Source: Alkalihalobacillus sp. TS-13
GTDB lineage: Bacteria > Bacillota > Bacilli > Bacillales > Fictibacillaceae
Direction of reading: 5' to 3'
Length of the DNA: 64,000 bases
Assembly (NCBI RefSeq): GCF_019720915.1
Contig: NZ_JAHKSI010000001.1
Location: forward strand, 3,466,212-3,530,211
This document shows, piece after piece, positions 1 through 8,901 of this stretch. Made by a program: the position numbers and the translations under genes. The notes below the pieces were generated by a model, which worked only from the letters and a program-made list of their open reading frames with translations, was not told the origin of the DNA and made no database searches. Every line of letters starts with the position of its first letter. The stretch's first letter is position 1.

Positions 1-282
1 TTAATTATTCAATAGGCGTAAAACCCTGTTATACAGGTCTTTTTTGAAATTAAAAATTCGTCTTTAAATATATGCCTGTTATATTACAGAGTCTTGATAT
101 TAAAAATAACCATGAAAAAAACCCCATTAAGGAGCTGTTATATGACAATATAAAAGGAATCATTTTCATATGATGTTCATAATAAATATGGGACCCCTGG
201 AAATACAAGCATACTTTTTTATAATTGCACTGATTATTGATAAGATTAATCAGTAACTATATAAAAGAAAGAAGATGAGAGC
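1..282. other. AT-rich leader region, no gene recognised
   Basis: No open frame, tRNA or strong inverted repeat was recognised here. The last 20 bases hold a purine-rich stretch (gaaagaagatgagag) that serves as ribosome binding site for the following monooxygenase gene. A promoter probably lies here but no convincing -35/-10 pair was chosen. Confidence 0.4.
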
Positions 283-1299
283 ATGTCATCAGAACAAACA
301 TTAATAGGTATTCCAGTTTCGGTATTAGATCTTTCTCCTATCTTAGCTGGTGGTACACCCTCTGACTCTTTTCAAAATACAGTAGATTTAGCACAACAAG
401 CTGAAAGATGGGGATATAGACGGTATTGGCTAGCAGAACATCACAATATGCCAGCAATTGCGAGTTCTGCTACCTCAGTATTAATCGGTCATGTTGCTGA
501 ACACACTTCAACGATACGTGTAGGCTCAGGTGGGATCATGCTGCCAAATCATGCACCACTTGTCATAGCTGAGCAATTTGGAACCTTGGAAACATTATTT
601 CCAGGAAGGATTGATCTAGGTCTAGGAAGAGCACCTGGAACTGATCAGAGAACGGCATATGCACTAAGACGACATCACAAACAGGATGCTCAAGACTTCC
701 CAGAGCAATTAGAGGAACTACGCAGCTACTTCGATCCATCAAGAACTAGTGAAAGCATGAAAGTTCGAGCTTATCCTGGTGAAGGATTGGACGTTCCGAT
801 TTGGTTATTAGGGTCAAGTGGTTTCAGTGCTGAATTGGCTGCACGAGAAGGATTACCGTTCGCTTTTGCCAGCCATTTCTCACCCAACAATACTCTTCCT
901 GCACTAGAGGTATATCGTAACTATTTCGAACCATCCGATATACTCGAGAAACCTTACGCAATGGTAGGTGTCAATATAATTGCAGCTGATACGGATGAAG
1001 AAGCACAATGGTTGGCAACTTCCTTACAGCAACAATTTCTGAATTTGATCCGAAACAGACTGGGTCCGCTACAGCCTCCTGTGGAAAGCATGGAAGGAAG
1101 ATGGACTGAATATGAAAAGGTAGCATTACAACAACAATTGGGTGGCTCTATTATCGGTAGTCCTGAAACTGTAAAAGATAAGCTTAAGAAGTTTCTTGAG
1201 GAAACGAAAGCAGACGAACTGATCGTCGCTTCTCAAATCTTTGACCATAAAGCACGGTTACATTCATACGAAATTCTCTCAGAAATTATGAATGCCTAA
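283..1299 (+). CDS. LLM-class flavin-dependent oxidoreductase (luciferase-like monooxygenase)
   Basis: The 338-residue product has the hallmarks of the bacterial luciferase-like family (group with B. subtilis YceB and E. coli YhbW): an N-terminal strand ending in SVLDLSP, a WLAEHHNMP segment at about residues 49-57, the [14 protein letters not shown] segment that contacts flavin phosphate, and [12 protein letters not shown]. Such proteins are soluble TIM barrels that use reduced FMN to oxygenate small molecules; the substrate cannot be told from sequence. It is a single-gene unit with a hairpin directly after the stop, convergent with the dipeptidase gene. Family assignment is firm, specific function is not. 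Confidence 0.9.
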   Translation: MSSEQTLIGIPVSVLDLSPILAGGTPSDSFQNTVDLAQQAERWGYRRYWLAEHHNMPAIASSATSVLIGHVAEHTSTIRVGSGGIMLPNHAPLVIAEQFGTLETLFPGRIDLGLGRAPGTDQRTAYALRRHHKQDAQDFPEQLEELRSYFDPSRTSESMKVRAYPGEGLDVPIWLLGSSGFSAELAAREGLPFAFASHFSPNNTLPALEVYRNYFEPSDILEKPYAMVGVNIIAADTDEEAQWLATSLQQQFLNLIRNRLGPLQPPVESMEGRWTEYEKVALQQQLGGSIIGSPETVKDKLKKFLEETKADELIVASQIFDHKARLHSYEILSEIMNA

Positions 1300-1303
1300 T
1301 AGA

Positions 1304-1341
1304 AAGGAGCCTGTTGAATATAACTTTCAACATGGCTCCTT
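1304..1341. terminator. Terminator between convergent genes
   Basis: Arms AAGGAGCC+TGTTGAA and TTCAACA+TGGCTCCTT pair with one bulged A around a short loop. A pyrimidine-rich tail follows on the + strand. It sits between the ends of the monooxygenase and dipeptidase genes and may serve both. Confidence 0.75.
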
Positions 1342-1358
1342 CTTCTTGTTCCATTCTC

Positions 1359-2711
1359 TCAACCTAAAGATTTCAGATAATGACAAACGGTTTCAATTCC
1401 AAGCGTGAAGTTTTCTAAATGGAAATGCTCGTTTGGTGCATGGAGGTTTTCGGATGGTAAACCAAAGCCCATCAGCACAACAGGAGCATCCAGCACTGTG
1501 GAAAATACCTCTACAATCGGAATCGATCCCCCTTCTTTAGGAAACAGAGGTTGTACACCATAAACCGTTTCATATGCATCTGCCGCTTTTTGTATCATCG
1601 GATTCTTGGAGTCTAATAAAACTGGTGCAGCTTGGATCGATTGTTTCAATAGAACCTTTGTCCCTGCAGGTTTATGAGTCTTCACATGCTGTTCAATCTT
1701 TTCAAAAACAGTTTGTGGATCTTGCTCACCAACAAGACGGCAGCTGATTTTTGCACTCGCCTCACATGGGACAATCGTTTTGATCCCCTCTCCCTGAAAC
1801 CCAGCAGTAATCCCGTTTATTTCAAGTGTTGGCCGGATACCGGTTTGTTCAAGAAAATTAAACCCTTCTTCACCAAACAACGCTTCCAATCCCAATTCTT
1901 GCTTTGTTTTAACCTCGTTGAATGGAATTGCAGCCACTTCATCTTTCAATTCTTCCGTAGGATCTGGTACTCCTTCATAAAATCCTTCAACTGCAACTTT
2001 TCCATTTTGTTCGTGTAACGAGTCTAATAGTCGAACGAGATTATGTGCAGCATTTGGAACCCCTCCCCCATATACACCGGAATGAAGATCAGAGTTTGCT
2101 GTTTTTACGAAAAGCTCCAAAGCTAACGCACCTCTAAGAGACGTACAGATCGCTGGTTGTCCTCTTTCAATGAATGAAGTATCGGAAATAAGCACTGCAT
2201 CACAGGATAGCTTGTCTGTATGTTGTTTTATGTAAGGGGGGAGATTCGGGCTTGCCTGCTCTTCTTCACCCTCGATGCATAGCTTTACATTGACTGGGAG
2301 TTTTCCATCTTCATCCATCAGTGTTTGAAGGGCTTTTACATGGATGAAAAGCTGGCCTTTATCGTCTGTGGCACCTCTTGCATAAAGCTTGTCGTCTCTC
2401 ACTTCAGGTTCAAACGGAGGTGAATCCCATAATTCTATCGGGTCCGCTGGTTGTACATCGTAATGGCCATATATCAATACAGTCGGCTTATCATCCGCGT
2501 GCAGCCAGTCTGCGTAGACAATTGAATGTCCAGCTGTTTCTATCGTTTCGATGTTTTCCATACCGACCTCTTCAAGTGATGCCGCGAGCCACTCTGCAGC
2601 CTTTCGCACATCCCCTTTATGCTCGGGAAGCGTTGAAATACTCGGTATCTTTAAAAATTCTATCAATTGTTCGATATATGCCGTGTTATGTATCATCTTA
2701 GAATCTTTCAC
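1359..2711 (-). CDS. M20-family dipeptidase (zinc metallopeptidase)
   Basis: A 450-residue cytosolic peptidase of the M20 (CPG2/DapE-like) family. Metal ligands are visible in order: His83 and Asp85 in IYGHYDVQP, Asp116 in ATDDKGQ, and Glu149-150 in IEGEEE. The family hydrolyses dipeptides or N-acyl amino acids with two zinc ions. The open frame extends upstream to 2807, but that extension crosses a terminator; the supported start is the GTG at 2711, preceded at 7-8 bases by AGGGAGG. It lies downstream of the sucrose genes but is separated from them by a terminator, so it is probably transcribed separately. Dipeptidase function is inferred from family. Confidence 0.9.
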   Translation of the reverse strand: MKDSKMIHNTAYIEQLIEFLKIPSISTLPEHKGDVRKAAEWLAASLEEVGMENIETIETAGHSIVYADWLHADDKPTVLIYGHYDVQPADPIELWDSPPFEPEVRDDKLYARGATDDKGQLFIHVKALQTLMDEDGKLPVNVKLCIEGEEEQASPNLPPYIKQHTDKLSCDAVLISDTSFIERGQPAICTSLRGALALELFVKTANSDLHSGVYGGGVPNAAHNLVRLLDSLHEQNGKVAVEGFYEGVPDPTEELKDEVAAIPFNEVKTKQELGLEALFGEEGFNFLEQTGIRPTLEINGITAGFQGEGIKTIVPCEASAKISCRLVGEQDPQTVFEKIEQHVKTHKPAGTKVLLKQSIQAAPVLLDSKNPMIQKAADAYETVYGVQPLFPKEGGSIPIVEVFSTVLDAPVVLMGFGLPSENLHAPNEHFHLENFTLGIETVCHYLKSLG

Positions 2712-2760
2712 ACAGTCAACCTCCCTAAAAAAATGATCTATATCAATAAGTATAACAGTA

Positions 2761-2796
2761 AAAAAGCCCACAAAAACTTTCTCTGTGAGCTTTTTT
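2761..2796 (-). terminator. Terminator of the sucrose operon
   Basis: Arms AAAAAGCCCACA (2761-2772) and TGTGAGCTTTTTT (2784-2796) pair with one mismatch. Read on the minus strand, the hairpin ends in a run of T. It lies just after the sacA stop and upstream of the dipeptidase GTG start. Confidence 0.8.
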
Positions 2797-2811
2797 GTAT
2801 GAATCAACTAA

Positions 2812-4317
2812 TTATCCATTCAATGGGTTCATGTTGGCTTCTCTCTTTGCCTCTTCAGAAGTTTGATACGTATACCCAGTCAATTCCCACTTCCATAAAT
2901 CAAAGGTGACTGACCCAGACGATGAAAGGTGGATAGAAGAGTTCTTTTTATCAGGAAAAATCCGGGAAGAAAAGACTTCCTCACCGTCATTAACAAAGAC
3001 TTCAATGGAAGACTGATCGATGAACAATTGTAATGTCGCTAGCTTCGGTATTTGACAACTTCTTGATTCTGTAGATTTATTGTCAAAGTTTTTCCTTTCA
3101 AGGGTAAGCACTTTTGATTCGTTTTGATAAATTAATTTTGCATAGTCGAATAGATCGATTTCAAAGCGGTTGTAAGGATCAGCATGTCCAAACTTCAATA
3201 CTATTTCCATGACGTCCCCATCAAGTTCAGAAAGATGCAGCGATTCGTTATTTATATTGAAATCTTTCTTTTCAAAAAGGGTCCCTCGCATCTTTTTAAG
3301 TTCTTCTACAGGACTTTGATGGAATTTCCCATTTTTTATGCGAAGTTCTCTCGGAATGGTCATATTGTGGATCCATTTATAAGCCCGAGTTGGCTGTTTT
3401 TCTTCATCTTGATCTGGAACCCCCATCCACCCGATTAATATTCGGCGCCCTTCCTCATCTAGAGTGGTCTGGGGAGCATAAAATTCAAATCCACGGTCAA
3501 GTTCACAGAAAGGACCATGATGGAGAACAGCACCATCGTAGTCAAGTTCACCAATGACATAGCCCGATTGATGAACATTGTTATAGTGAATGCCTTGTGG
3601 TTCCAAGCCTTGAGGAGAAAACAAGAAAACATCCACACCATCCATATGGAATAAATCCGGGCACTCCCACATATAGCCAAGATAATCGTTTTCTTTTGAA
3701 CCTGAAATCTCGCCTTTCAACTCCCAATCAATTAAATCATCAGACATATAAAGGACCGCACAACCAAAATGATCTTTTGTTTGGGCTCCGATTATCATAT
3801 ACCATTTATCATGATGTTTCCATACTTTAGGATCACGGAAATGAGCAGAATACCCTTCTGGCAAATGGATAACGACTCCTTTTTTCTCAAAATGGATCCC
3901 ATCCTCTGAGACAGCTAAACATTGATAAGTCTCGCGTTCATTCCTCTCATTTTTGACATTACCCGTATAGAATAATTTCATTTTTCCATCATGGTTGACT
4001 GCACTGCCGGAATAACAACCATTTTGTTCATACCATTCACTGGGTGTCAGTGCGATTGGTTCAAATATCCAATGAATGAGGTCTTGAGACGTATAATGTC
4101 CCCAGAACTTTGCTCCATGTCCTGTTTTGAACGGCATCCATTGAAAAAAAACATGATACTTGTCTTTCCAATGGATAAGTCCGTTCGGGTCGTTCATTAA
4201 CCCAACTGGTGGCATTAAATGAAAATCCAGGCGATAGGGATCACTTTCCACTATCTCTTGATATTCTTTTATCTCTTCATAGGCTTTCTTTCTTAATGAT
4301 CGGTCCTTGTTCTGCAT
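2812..4317 (-). CDS. sacA: Sucrose-6-phosphate hydrolase (GH32)
   Basis: The 501-residue product is a GH32 beta-fructosidase. The three active-site motifs are present: MNDPNG at 41-46 with nucleophile Asp43, FRDP in the middle of the propeller, and ECPD with the acid/base Glu. A C-terminal beta-sandwich with SIEVFVNDGEEVFSSR closes the protein, as usual. It splits sucrose-6-phosphate, delivered by the PTS permease encoded just upstream, into glucose-6-phosphate and fructose. The gene is 99 bases downstream of the permease on the same strand, so an operon regulator-permease-hydrolase is likely. Confidence 0.96.
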   Translation of the reverse strand: MQNKDRSLRKKAYEEIKEYQEIVESDPYRLDFHLMPPVGLMNDPNGLIHWKDKYHVFFQWMPFKTGHGAKFWGHYTSQDLIHWIFEPIALTPSEWYEQNGCYSGSAVNHDGKMKLFYTGNVKNERNERETYQCLAVSEDGIHFEKKGVVIHLPEGYSAHFRDPKVWKHHDKWYMIIGAQTKDHFGCAVLYMSDDLIDWELKGEISGSKENDYLGYMWECPDLFHMDGVDVFLFSPQGLEPQGIHYNNVHQSGYVIGELDYDGAVLHHGPFCELDRGFEFYAPQTTLDEEGRRILIGWMGVPDQDEEKQPTRAYKWIHNMTIPRELRIKNGKFHQSPVEELKKMRGTLFEKKDFNINNESLHLSELDGDVMEIVLKFGHADPYNRFEIDLFDYAKLIYQNESKVLTLERKNFDNKSTESRSCQIPKLATLQLFIDQSSIEVFVNDGEEVFSSRIFPDKKNSSIHLSSSGSVTFDLWKWELTGYTYQTSEEAKREANMNPLNG

Positions 4318-4416
4318 GATTCCTCTCCTCTGTCTATCTGAATATTGCTTTATACCAATAGTAAGAAAACCCTGTATCTAGACAAGGTCTTCATTACCTT
4401 ATAAGCTTTTTTATTC

Positions 4417-5826
4417 TTATGCTGTTTCTTTCTGAACGGATTTATTTTTGTCCGAAAAGCCAATTACCCATGTCAAACCGAACGCAACAGCTATCGAAAC
4501 AAGATTGACGAGAATATAGAACAAGATTTGATCATTTAAGAACAATAGCGTTCCTGGGATCACCGTGATCGCCATACCAGTTGCTTTCAGTCCGAAAAGC
4601 GTTGCCATGAAACCTCCTGCACCTCCACCGATAAGACCCATGACAAACGGTTTTACATAGCGTAAGTTAACCCCGAAGATGGCTGGTTCTGTAATTCCTA
4701 AAAAGGCAGAGAGGGCGGATGGAAGTGCCAATGCCTTCAGTTTTTTCGATCTTGATTTTAGACCAACGGCAAGAGCCGCTCCACCTTGTGCAGCTATTGA
4801 ACAAGTAATGATCGGATTGAACGGATTATTGCTGAACCGTTCCAAAAGCTGAATTTCCAAGAAGTTGAATATATGATGAACACCGGTTACGACAATGATT
4901 TGATGGAAGAATCCGATAATTAACCCACTTAACCCGAATGGCAATTCTAATATTGTAAGTGTTCCTTGAAGTATGGCTTCCTCGACAGCATGGAAAACCG
5001 GTCCAATCACCATGAGGGAGAGGGCAATCATAACCAATAGCGTTAAAAATGGTGTAACGATCAAGTCTAAAACTTCAGGCACCACTTTTCGAATCCGTTT
5101 TTCTAATTTCGCTCCAACAAGACCTGCGATAAATGCGGGTAAAACAGAACCTTGATAACCGAGTACCGGAATGAATCCTAAAAACGTGAGTGGTTCTGCG
5201 TCACCTGCTGCTACCTCCCATGCATCTGGTAAAGAAGGAGATACTAACATGAAACCTAATACCAACCCTACAGTTGGATTACCACCAAAAACCCTGAAAG
5301 TTGACCATGCAATCAAAGCCGGCAAGAAGATGAAGGCAGTATCAGTTAAGACTTGCGTGAAAAGAATGAAGTTCTGTGAAACATCATCTGGTGTCATCCC
5401 GAAAAGTGCTAGAATTTGTTCCTGCATCACAAGACCACGTAATCCCATAAACAATCCAGTTGCAACTAGGGCTGGAATAATGGGTACGAATACATCTCCA
5501 AATGAGCGTATCGCACGTTGAAAGAAATTCCCTTGTTTTACGACTTCCTTCTTCTGTTCATCTTTAGTAGATTCCGTGACCCCGAGGTTGGAAAGCTCCT
5601 CGTAAATTCGGTTTACAGTGCCCGTCCCTAAAATGATCTGGTATTGACCTGAATTGTAGAATGCACCTTTGACTTTATCAATGGACTCTACCTTTTCTTG
5701 ATCGATCAACTCTTTATCATTTAGCATGATACGGAGTCGAGTAGCACAATGGGCAATTGATTGGATGTTTTCTTTTCCGCCTATTGCGTCAATGATGCTT
5801 TGAGCGATGTGTTTATTCTCAGTCAT
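4417..5826 (-). CDS. sacP: PTS sucrose-specific EIIBC permease
   Basis: A 469-residue membrane permease with an N-terminal EIIB domain (phosphorylated Cys27 in AHCATRLR) and an EIIC domain of about ten membrane segments, containing GITEPAIFGVNLRY typical of the glucose/sucrose family. No EIIA domain is fused, so phosphate must come from an EIIA encoded elsewhere, as for B. subtilis SacP. It imports sucrose as sucrose-6-phosphate. The start ATG has a GGAAGG ribosome site. Two identical operator-like sites and a cre lie upstream, between this gene and the regulator gene. Confidence 0.95.
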   Translation of the reverse strand: MTENKHIAQSIIDAIGGKENIQSIAHCATRLRIMLNDKELIDQEKVESIDKVKGAFYNSGQYQIILGTGTVNRIYEELSNLGVTESTKDEQKKEVVKQGNFFQRAIRSFGDVFVPIIPALVATGLFMGLRGLVMQEQILALFGMTPDDVSQNFILFTQVLTDTAFIFLPALIAWSTFRVFGGNPTVGLVLGFMLVSPSLPDAWEVAAGDAEPLTFLGFIPVLGYQGSVLPAFIAGLVGAKLEKRIRKVVPEVLDLIVTPFLTLLVMIALSLMVIGPVFHAVEEAILQGTLTILELPFGLSGLIIGFFHQIIVVTGVHHIFNFLEIQLLERFSNNPFNPIITCSIAAQGGAALAVGLKSRSKKLKALALPSALSAFLGITEPAIFGVNLRYVKPFVMGLIGGGAGGFMATLFGLKATGMAITVIPGTLLFLNDQILFYILVNLVSIAVAFGLTWVIGFSDKNKSVQKETA

Positions 5827-5936
5827 AATACAAATCCTTCCTTTCTTAGCATAAAGTATTTGTTATAATTCTAATTTCCTACAACCCTTGAAGCGAAGGA
5901 TCTTTGGAACTTGTAAACGCATACAAAGGTTATTTG

Positions 5937-5952
5937 TGTGAACGATTCCACA
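5937..5952. promoter_or_regulatory. Operator-like site 1 of the sucrose cluster
   Basis: TGTGAACGATTCCACA is repeated exactly at 5993-6008, 56 bases away. The ends TGTG/CACA are inverted. The location, between the LacI-type regulator gene and the permease gene it probably controls, supports a regulator binding site. Confidence 0.75.
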
Positions 5953-5992
5953 TTTCTTAAAAAAATATTTCTTTAGGCGTCTCCTACCGACA

Positions 5993-6008
5993 TGTGAACG
6001 ATTCCACA
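5993..6008. promoter_or_regulatory. Operator-like site 2 of the sucrose cluster
   Basis: Exact second copy of TGTGAACGATTCCACA. Two sites spaced by 56 bases could be bound together by a LacI-family dimer of dimers or could bracket the promoter. Confidence 0.75.
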
Positions 6009-6023
6009 TCAGTCATATAAAAA

Positions 6024-6037
6024 TGATAACGTTTTCA
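6024..6037. promoter_or_regulatory. Putative cre site (CcpA)
   Basis: TGATAACGTTTTCA fits the cre consensus TGWAARCGYTWNCW with one mismatch. It lies just beyond the regulator stop and upstream of the two operators, so it would give glucose repression of sucrose uptake genes. Inference from consensus only. Confidence 0.6.
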
Positions 6038-6042
6038 GGAGA

Positions 6043-7032
6043 TTATACACTATTTCTCATGATAAGTCTATAGTTTAATGTAAAACTTTTATATCCAATG
6101 TGTTTGTTTTCCAATTTCTCAAGCATGTATTTCGCAGCTTTCTTTCCTGCTTCTTCATTAAAGTAATCGACAGTGGTCAATGGGGGCGTAATGTATTTGG
6201 ATAGATCCGATGCACCAATACCTACTATAGCCATATCTTCTGGAATAGAGATGTTTCTTTCTTTTAAATATTCAATTGCTCCAACGGCCATTCGGTCAGT
6301 AACGGCAAATATCGCCGTCGGATGCGCCTTCGATTGTGTTAGAATTTTTTTCATAGCTTCATAACCGGATTCATAGCTAAAATCACCTGTTTGCAGCCAT
6401 TTCTCATCTAACTCACAGTCATATTTCCCACAGGTATCTAAAAATGCCATTTTACGTAGATAGCCGACTGCATGGTCTTTTTCATCCACACCAATAAAAG
6501 CGATTTTCCGATGGCCACGCTCAATAAGGTGTTCCGTCAATTCGATAGACGCATTGTAATCATCATATACGAGTGAAGTGACCCCCGGCAGGTCTTGACC
6601 TAAGGAAATGAAAGGAATTTTAATCCCTCTTATCGCTTCGAGAAGACGATCATTAATATTTGTCGCTAACAAAATGATTCCGTCAACCTGTTGCCCTTGC
6701 AATAGTTTGATATATTCGATTTCTTTTTCCTCATTGAGCTGGGTATTGGCAAGTAATGTTTGAAAACCGAATTTCGATAATTCACCATTGATTCCGTTCA
6801 CTACTCTACTTGCTGTTTCCGTACTGATTTTAGGCAAAATCACTCCAATAACACTTGAGCGCTTTGTTCGGAGTGATTTAGCTTGTGCACTTGGAATGTA
6901 TCCAGTTTCTTTTATGGCTTTAATGATCCGTTTTCTCGCTTCTTCACTCACATAACCATTATTGTTTATGTAACGTGATACTGTCGTACGCGATACATTT
7001 GCCAATCTTGCAATATCTTTTATCGTTGTCAT
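6043..7032 (-). CDS. LacI-family sucrose-operon regulator
   Basis: A 329-residue LacI/GalR repressor: an N-terminal helix-turn-helix (IKDIARLANVSRTTVSRYINN, about residues 3-24), the hinge (SAQAKSLRTKRS), then a periplasmic-binding-protein-like effector domain with the ERGHRKIAFIG and TAIFAVTDRMAVGAIEYL motifs. The ATG is preceded by ACGGAGG. Its position directly upstream of the PTS permease and hydrolase genes makes it the likely ScrR-type regulator of sucrose use. The effector (sucrose, fructose or sucrose-6-phosphate) cannot be read from sequence. Confidence 0.9.
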   Translation of the reverse strand: MTTIKDIARLANVSRTTVSRYINNNGYVSEEARKRIIKAIKETGYIPSAQAKSLRTKRSSVIGVILPKISTETASRVVNGINGELSKFGFQTLLANTQLNEEKEIEYIKLLQGQQVDGIILLATNINDRLLEAIRGIKIPFISLGQDLPGVTSLVYDDYNASIELTEHLIERGHRKIAFIGVDEKDHAVGYLRKMAFLDTCGKYDCELDEKWLQTGDFSYESGYEAMKKILTQSKAHPTAIFAVTDRMAVGAIEYLKERNISIPEDMAIVGIGASDLSKYITPPLTTVDYFNEEAGKKAAKYMLEKLENKHIGYKSFTLNYRLIMRNSV

Positions 7033-7073
7033 GACTATGCCTCCGTAAAGTCCTTATCTGCATTTTACCATAA

Positions 7074-7793
7074 TCAAACAGACCAATTTTCACTAAGTAA
7101 GTAAATTGCCGTAAATAACAGAATGATATATGTAAAGATCCGGAATAGTCTTTGATTGATCCTTTCAAATAACCGCTGACCTAAAAACAATCCTACTAAA
7201 ACTAATGGTAATGCATATCCGCTTGACAGCCATACTGTTTGATTCGTTCCTGCAAAAACAACTTGGATGAGCAAACTCATCGAATAGATGAATAAATAGA
7301 AAGCTAATGTCGTTCCGCGCAATCTTTCCTTTTGTGTATCTGTCCCCGAAAAATAAAGTAAAATCGGCGGACCAGGCATACCGATGCTCGTTGTCAACGA
7401 ACCAGATAATCCACCGACGACCAAATCTTTTTTCTTATTTTGTTTGATTCGAAATTTGAAGATCAATAGTACAGTTAATAGTAAGATGATCAAACTAATT
7501 CCCAGTTTCAACCTGGTCATATCCAAAGATAAAAAAACGATGATGCCGAACGGGATACCGATCGTACTCCCAATAACAAACCTCTTTAAAATTCCAAAAT
7601 CAATATCTTGTCTGATTTTCATTATTAAAGCACAGGAAATGACCAACGATAATATCAAATTGATCTGTATCGCTTCTGTTGGTTTAAATAGCAATAATAG
7701 AAACGGAGTCGCGAGGATTGAAAAGCCGAACCCTGTGCTCGTTTGCAGTACCGAAGCCACTAGAATGATCAGTATGAAGATGACAATGTCCAA
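7074..7793 (-). CDS. TSUP (TauE/SafE) family membrane transporter
   Basis: The 239-residue product is almost wholly hydrophobic with about seven to eight membrane segments and the two family repeats: TSTGFGFSILATPFLLLL near the N-terminus and VGGLSGSLTTSIGMPGPPILLYF in the middle. TSUP proteins move small organic or sulfur-containing anions (sulfite, sulfoacetate, taurine products); the substrate here is unknown. It appears to start with TTG at 7793 behind a weak ribosome site. It ends 41 bases upstream of the LacI-type regulator on the same strand, so some co-transcription is possible. Confidence 0.85.
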   Translation of the reverse strand: MDIVIFILIILVASVLQTSTGFGFSILATPFLLLLFKPTEAIQINLILSLVISCALIMKIRQDIDFGILKRFVIGSTIGIPFGIIVFLSLDMTRLKLGISLIILLLTVLLIFKFRIKQNKKKDLVVGGLSGSLTTSIGMPGPPILLYFSGTDTQKERLRGTTLAFYLFIYSMSLLIQVVFAGTNQTVWLSSGYALPLVLVGLFLGQRLFERINQRLFRIFTYIILLFTAIYLLSENWSV

Positions 7794-7834
7794 GAAAACA
7801 CCAACTTTATTTCCAAGAATGATTGTTTATACTA

Positions 7835-8455
7835 TCATTTCTCTATAAATTCCACGAATGCATGCAGGATCCTTGCTGTAAGTCCCCAGATTACCTTACC
7901 TTCATAAACATAGAAGTATTCTTCGATTTTCCGTGTCTGCCATTGATAGTCCTCACCATTTGCAATCAAATGAAATGGAAAACCGTCTTCCGGCTTCACC
8001 TCGAAATTTACATAGTGAATCTTTGGTGGGGTGTTTTTGAAAAATGATAGCGGAACTGTAAACACTTCCTCTACCTCAGAAGGGTTCGGTTCAATATTCA
8101 CATCTGAACAATTCAAAAAACCTACATACGTATTCACCATCATGCCAAACGGGGAAAGCATATAATCAAAAGGAGAGACCTCTGTAATCTCCTCGTCTGT
8201 AATCCCTAGTTCTTCTTTTGCTTCTCTAACCGCCGCATCCCGAGGGTGTTCGTCCTGAGCATCCACTCTTCCTCCTGGAAAGCAGATTTCCCCCGGCTGA
8301 CGCCTCATATTTAGAGAGCGGACTTCAAACAAGAGATGCACTCCGTCTTTTTTTTGGATTAAAGGGAGAAGGATCGAGTAATGATTCAACACCTTGTTTC
8401 CGATAATGGTAGGTGTATGTTCATTCAGTTTCCGAATAATATCTTTTCGTTTCAT
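7835..8455 (-). CDS. Nudix hydrolase, CoA pyrophosphatase type
   Basis: About 206 residues with a complete Nudix box: GGRVDAQDEHPRDAAVREAKEELG, matching GX5EX7REUXEEXGU (shown in two parts: GGRVDAQDEHP and REAKEELG), following FPGG. The residues around the box (RSLNMRRQPGEICFPGG) match the CoA-diphosphatase (YeaB/NudL-like) subgroup, which cleaves CoA and its derivatives in the cytosol. The open frame can start at GTG 8461, but the GGGAG ribosome site is 7 bases from the ATG at 8455, which is preferred. It is 42 bases upstream of the TSUP gene on the same strand. Confidence 0.88.
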   Translation of the reverse strand: MKRKDIIRKLNEHTPTIIGNKVLNHYSILLPLIQKKDGVHLLFEVRSLNMRRQPGEICFPGGRVDAQDEHPRDAAVREAKEELGITDEEITEVSPFDYMLSPFGMMVNTYVGFLNCSDVNIEPNPSEVEEVFTVPLSFFKNTPPKIHYVNFEVKPEDGFPFHLIANGEDYQWQTRKIEEYFYVYEGKVIWGLTARILHAFVEFIEK

Positions 8456-8715
8456 AAGCACACTCCCAGTATCGTTTCCTTTACTATAACAGAAGAAACG
8501 CCTGTTTTTAGGGTTATAAGTCTTCGTTTTATTAAGAGCCCCATTTAAATAATTATTTCATGATATTTGGAAAAAGCTTTATACCTATTTCAGTATTAGT
8601 GTAAGTACCAATAGAGCATTGAAGAAAAACTATACTGTAATTGGTAAAACAAAATCTACTTTTTATCAATAAACCCTAGGAATAAGACAAGCTTTCGGTC
8701 TTTTCCTCTTCTCCT

Positions 8716-8740
8716 GTCCCAATTAGTCCTGTTTTGGGAC
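8716..8740. repeat. Intergenic hairpin repeat, unit 1
   Basis: A 25-base hairpin: arm GTCCCAA, 11-base loop, arm TTGGGAC. A related unit lies 53 bases downstream with different but still complementary arms. It lies in the gap between the Nudix and mqo genes and does not resemble a terminator (no T run). Function unknown. Confidence 0.6.
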
Positions 8741-8768
8741 TGGAATTTCACTTTTTGCCCTTCTCCCT

Positions 8769-8793
8769 GTCTGAAGTTGGCCCGTGTTCGGAC
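8769..8793. repeat. Intergenic hairpin repeat, unit 2
   Basis: A 25-base hairpin: arm GTCTGAA, 11-base loop, arm TTCGGAC. Same lengths as unit 1; the arms differ but pairing is kept, including one G-T pair. Both are preceded by a pyrimidine-rich cttctc(c)ctG stretch, so the unit is tandemly repeated. Confidence 0.6.
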
Positions 8794-8824
8794 AATCTTT
8801 CAATTCTAACTGAAATCATTAAAA

Positions 8825-8858
8825 AGAACCTTTAATCCAAAGATAGATTAAAGGTTCT
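8825..8858 (-). terminator. Terminator of mqo
   Basis: Perfect 13-bp arms AGAACCTTTAATC (8825-8837) and GATTAAAGGTTCT (8846-8858). On the minus strand the stem is followed by TTTTTAAT. It lies just beyond the mqo stop. Confidence 0.9.
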
Positions 8859-8901
8859 GCGTTTTAGTAATCTATTATTCTCTCGCCATGAAAGATATGA
8901 A

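Noticed and set aside
2667-2909. 80-codon plus-strand frame across the dipeptidase start
   Set aside because: Shadow of the dipeptidase leader and the sucrose-operon terminator.
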